Source: Gelidibacter gilvus (GTDB taxonomy: Bacteria; Bacteroidota; Bacteroidia; Flavobacteriales; Flavobacteriaceae). From it: 64,000 nucleotides of DNA. Below are positions 61,941 through 64,000 of the stretch, in pieces. Made by a program: the position numbers and the translations under genes. The stretch spans positions 62,001 to 126,000 of the forward strand of contig NZ_SDDZ01000001.1 in assembly GCF_004115975.1 (NCBI RefSeq). The letters are read 5' to 3'. Position 1 is the first letter of the stretch, and each line of letters begins with the position of its first letter. Below the pieces are notes generated by a model, which was not told the origin of the DNA, made no database searches, and was given only the letters and a program-made list of their open reading frames with translations.

Positions 61941-62420
61941 TTACTTGTTTTGAGATATATCACCTTTTCTGGTAGTATAGTTTATTTTTAATGCATTCTC
62001 TTTTCTAAGTTCCTGTTTAACGTCACTAACCAGGCCCATATTGGCATTCTCATCCACTTTAAGAGCTACGGTCAAAAAAGGTACTAATTCCTCTCTTTTT
62101 GTCGCTCTTTCAGACGCTATGAAAGATTTAATATCTACTAAATCGGCAAACTTATCATTAAGCTGAATCCGAGATTCTTTTCCATATTGTCCTTGGAAAG
62201 CTTCTTGTGGTTTTCCAATATAAATATACATTATCAAATCCTTCTTATCAAGTTTTTCAACCTGGTCAGCATATGGTAATTTGTTTTCAATCTTCAATGT
62301 CGTTTCACGCATTGTAGTTGCCACCATAAAAAAGAACAATAGCATAAATACAATGTCAGGTAATGACGCTGTCGATATTGCCGGTAAATCTCCTGACTTC
62401 TTTTTATTAAATTTGGCCAT
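61941..62420 (-). CDS. exbD: ExbD/TolR-type protein 2
   Basis: A 159-residue ExbD/TolR protein. One N-terminal helix (about 20-40, LPDIVFMLLFFFMVATTM) carries the conserved Asp24 (ASLPDIVFM) that shuttles protons. The periplasmic part has RIQLNDKFADLVD and VPFLTVALKVDENANMGLVSDVKQEL, the usual dimerising core. It is 21 bp after the first exbD and precedes the PorT-like gene. Confidence 0.93.
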   Translation of the reverse strand: MAKFNKKKSGDLPAISTASLPDIVFMLLFFFMVATTMRETTLKIENKLPYADQVEKLDKKDLIMYIYIGKPQEAFQGQYGKESRIQLNDKFADLVDIKSFIASERATKREELVPFLTVALKVDENANMGLVSDVKQELRKENALKINYTTRKGDISQNK

Positions 62421-62441
62421 TATTGATGTTTTTCTAAATTA

Positions 62442-63041
62442 TTATTGAACTTCTGACAGTTTCTGAGGATATTCAACTTTAACCCTATCGATTTTCTCTT
62501 TCAGAGATTCCTTGTTTCCTATCCAATTGACATCGCTATAATTGGCTTCCATTTCCTTTAAAGTCTTCCCATAAAGTTCTGTGGCTCTTCTATCTCTCAG
62601 TTGATTATAAGCTGCTACCAACTCATTCTGAACAGAGATATAAGTACCATACTTGGTTTCTCTCTCATTTTTCAATGAAATGATGGCCTTGTCGGGATTA
62701 TCAGATGATTTAGGATCTTTTTTCCCTTTACAATAAGTACAAGCATCCTCTCCTGAACCACCACCGTTGTCCAAAAATTCGACCGCTGCTTTTCTCAGAT
62801 CTTTAAGCTCCATTAACTCATCTTCAACCATAAGCTGATTTCTTCCGTTAATAAGAACTGTAAAAATATTCTTCTGCCTAATAATAGGAGGCGTCACTTC
62901 TGTATCATCTATTGGAGGTAATCTTCTGTTTAAACCCGAATCAGTTTCAATGGTAGTTGTTACCAAGAAAAAGATAAGAAGTAAGAATGCAATATCAGCC
63001 ATGGATCCTGCATTAACTTCGGGTGCTGATCTTTTTGCCAT
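62442..63041 (-). CDS. exbD: ExbD/TolR-type protein 1 with a CxxC insert
   Basis: A 199-residue ExbD. The transmembrane Asp is in SMADIAFLLLIFFLVTT (Asp17). PEVNAGSMADIAFLL is typical of Bacteroidota. The periplasmic domain has a large insert with CTYCKGKKD (about 107-115) and a helical tail (145-195, DRRATELYGKTLKEME). The CxxC may form a disulfide or bind metal; the insert seems conserved in flavobacteria to my recollection. It follows the small membrane protein gene by 2 bp, so the two are co-translated. Confidence 0.9.
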   Translation of the reverse strand: MAKRSAPEVNAGSMADIAFLLLIFFLVTTTIETDSGLNRRLPPIDDTEVTPPIIRQKNIFTVLINGRNQLMVEDELMELKDLRKAAVEFLDNGGGSGEDACTYCKGKKDPKSSDNPDKAIISLKNERETKYGTYISVQNELVAAYNQLRDRRATELYGKTLKEMEANYSDVNWIGNKESLKEKIDRVKVEYPQKLSEVQ

Positions 63042-63043
63042 AG

Positions 63044-63496
63044 TTACTTAGTTATTTTTTTGATTCCTGATAATGCCATTGCTGCCGCAGCACCAATAAT
63101 AAGAATGTAAAATGCTACTAGGCCTGCACCAACCATGTGTGACTCACCTTCTGTGGCTGGAGCGCCGTTGTAATAATAATTACCAGCATCCGAACCACTA
63201 GACAATACGTAAGATATTATCAATACTCCTACAAAGGCCCCTACGCCAATTAACGTACTTTTCAAGGAACTTGTATTTGTAAACAAGTTTTGTAATACGA
63301 AAATTAGAACAAGTACAATGGTCAAAGCAAAAATAAAGTAAGTTACATAAAGCATTGGATCAAGGATGGCACTATCGCCATCTGTAGCCGCAGATTGAAT
63401 TGCCGTATCACCTTTTGAGATAATTGTCACCAAAAAGATAATACCTGCAAGACCCAAAAGTGCCGCTACTATTTTTAATATTTTGTGTAAATTCAT
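63044..63496 (-). CDS. Small membrane protein between ExbB and ExbD
   Basis: A 150-residue protein with four predicted membrane helices (about 8-26, 50-70, 80-98, 125-145) and a short external glycine/tyrosine-rich loop (SGSDAGNYYYNGAP). It lies 21 bp after the ExbB gene and 2 bp before exbD, so it probably belongs to the same proton-channel complex. No family name is recognised with confidence. Its fixed place in the operon suggests an accessory subunit. Confidence 0.75.
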   Translation of the reverse strand: MNLHKILKIVAALLGLAGIIFLVTIISKGDTAIQSAATDGDSAILDPMLYVTYFIFALTIVLVLIFVLQNLFTNTSSLKSTLIGVGAFVGVLIISYVLSSGSDAGNYYYNGAPATEGESHMVGAGLVAFYILIIGAAAAMALSGIKKITK

Positions 63497-63517
63497 AGTT
63501 TTCTTTAATTGTGCGGT

Positions 63518-64000
63518 TTATCTTTTGTATCTCACTAGCATATCCATCAACGTGATAGATGCATCTTCCATATCATTTACAATGCTATCAATCTTAGCGA
63601 TGATGTAATTGTAAAAAACTTGAAGAATAATAGCTACGATAAGACCAAATACCGTTGTTAAAAGTGCTACTTTAATACCACCTGCAACAAGTGAAGGTTG
63701 CATATCTCCAGCAGCTTCAATTTTATCAAAGGCTTGGATCATACCAATTACTGTACCCATGAAACCAAGCATTGGCGCCAATGCGATGAACAATGAAATC
63801 CAAGACACGTTTTTCTCCAACTGACCCATTTGTACACCACCGTAAGCAATAACAGCTTTTTCAGCAGCATCCAAATCTTCATCAGCCCTATCCAATCCTT
63901 GGTAATAAATAGAGGCAACAGGTCCTTTTGTATTTCTACAAACTTCTTTTGCAGCTTCGATACCACCTGATTGTAAAGCATCTTCTACATTCTGTACTAA
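63518..64000 (-). CDS. exbB: MotA/TolQ/ExbB proton-channel protein (partial at the window edge)
   Basis: The C-terminal 160 residues of an ExbB/TolQ protein whose start lies beyond base 64000. The open frame continues to the edge (LVQNVEDALQSGGIEAAKEV). A helix-loop region precedes two membrane helices: NVSWISLFIALAPMLGFMGTVIGMI and GIKVALLTTVFGLIVAIILQVF. With ExbD it forms a proton-driven motor that energises TonB, or the gliding/type-IX secretion machinery. The leucine codon at 63895 is not a true start. Confidence 0.93.
   Translation of the reverse strand, partial: LVQNVEDALQSGGIEAAKEVCRNTKGPVASIYYQGLDRADEDLDAAEKAVIAYGGVQMGQLEKNVSWISLFIALAPMLGFMGTVIGMIQAFDKIEAAGDMQPSLVAGGIKVALLTTVFGLIVAIILQVFYNYIIAKIDSIVNDMEDASITLMDMLVRYKR

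Overview
The window is AT-rich chromosomal DNA from a member of the Bacteroidota, almost certainly a (probably marine) Flavobacteriaceae. Evidence for this is the gliding-motility pair gldE/gldD behind mutY and ssb, a SusC-like TonB receptor with an N-terminal carboxypeptidase-regulatory domain, a DPP11-type S46 peptidase, a PorT-like barrel next to ExbB/ExbD genes, DUF4301, DUF4369 and DUF5686-like proteins, promoter boxes of the Bacteroidota type TAnnTTTG, and few Shine-Dalgarno sequences. No tRNA, rRNA, IS element, prophage, integrase or CRISPR array was seen; most of the window is ordinary core genome.

Layout. 1-2.3 kb: end of a sensor histidine kinase, a small zinc-ribbon membrane protein, a HIT protein, greA and a degenerate Rieske-like lipoprotein. 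2.3-8.8 kb, minus strand: a thiamine-uptake region. It has a single-domain YkoF-like thiamine-binding protein, a PnuC/PnuT transporter, a NadR-like P-loop kinase and a DUF4301 protein (three overlapping junctions), then ArfB, then a TPP riboswitch and the TonB receptor it controls. A second possible structured leader lies just upstream of the riboswitch. 8.8-12.6 kb: a prenylglyceryl-phosphate synthase (GTG start), a phosphopantetheinyl transferase, ahcY and a solitary Vsr endonuclease. 12.7-17.7 kb: the S46 peptidase, then a glutamine/methionine transaminase and an omega-amidase with a lysine-rich exported protein between them. 17.7-22.6 kb: Ig-like lipoprotein, ComF, a coiled-coil membrane protein and glyS.

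22.7-34.1 kb, minus strand: a metal-efflux operon (His-rich exported protein, CzcA fused to a TolC-type outer-membrane factor, CzcB, P1B-4 ATPase) preceded by a large outer-membrane beta-barrel gene. 34.2-43.3 kb: exonuclease III, OmpA lipoprotein, aldo/keto reductase, lipocalin-like lipoprotein, alpha/beta hydrolase, an SPFH protein paired with a ribbon-helix-helix protein behind tandem 8-bp palindromes, a DUF819 membrane protein with an unusual exported N-terminal domain, and a DUF4369 lipoprotein. 43.4-49.7 kb: PBP1A, RNase G, a 30-residue very basic protein, HU, mutY and a GxxExxY-type protein. 49.8-53.6 kb: ssb-gldE-gldD, then pyrH-frr. 53.6-61.1 kb: DUF5686-like barrel, MMPL/RND exporter, asnS, rpoN and a PAP2-like membrane protein. 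61.1-64 kb, minus strand: MotA/TolQ/ExbB channel (cut by the window edge), a small membrane protein, two ExbD proteins and a PorT-like barrel, the energising module of TonB or gliding/secretion systems.

The most noteworthy items are the thiamine cluster with its unassigned kinase and DUF4301 partner, the candidate leader RNA next to the TPP riboswitch, the SPFH/RHH operon with a MetJ-like tandem operator, the DUF819 fusion, and the 30-aa basic protein gene. All family assignments were made by eye from motifs; no database search was run.
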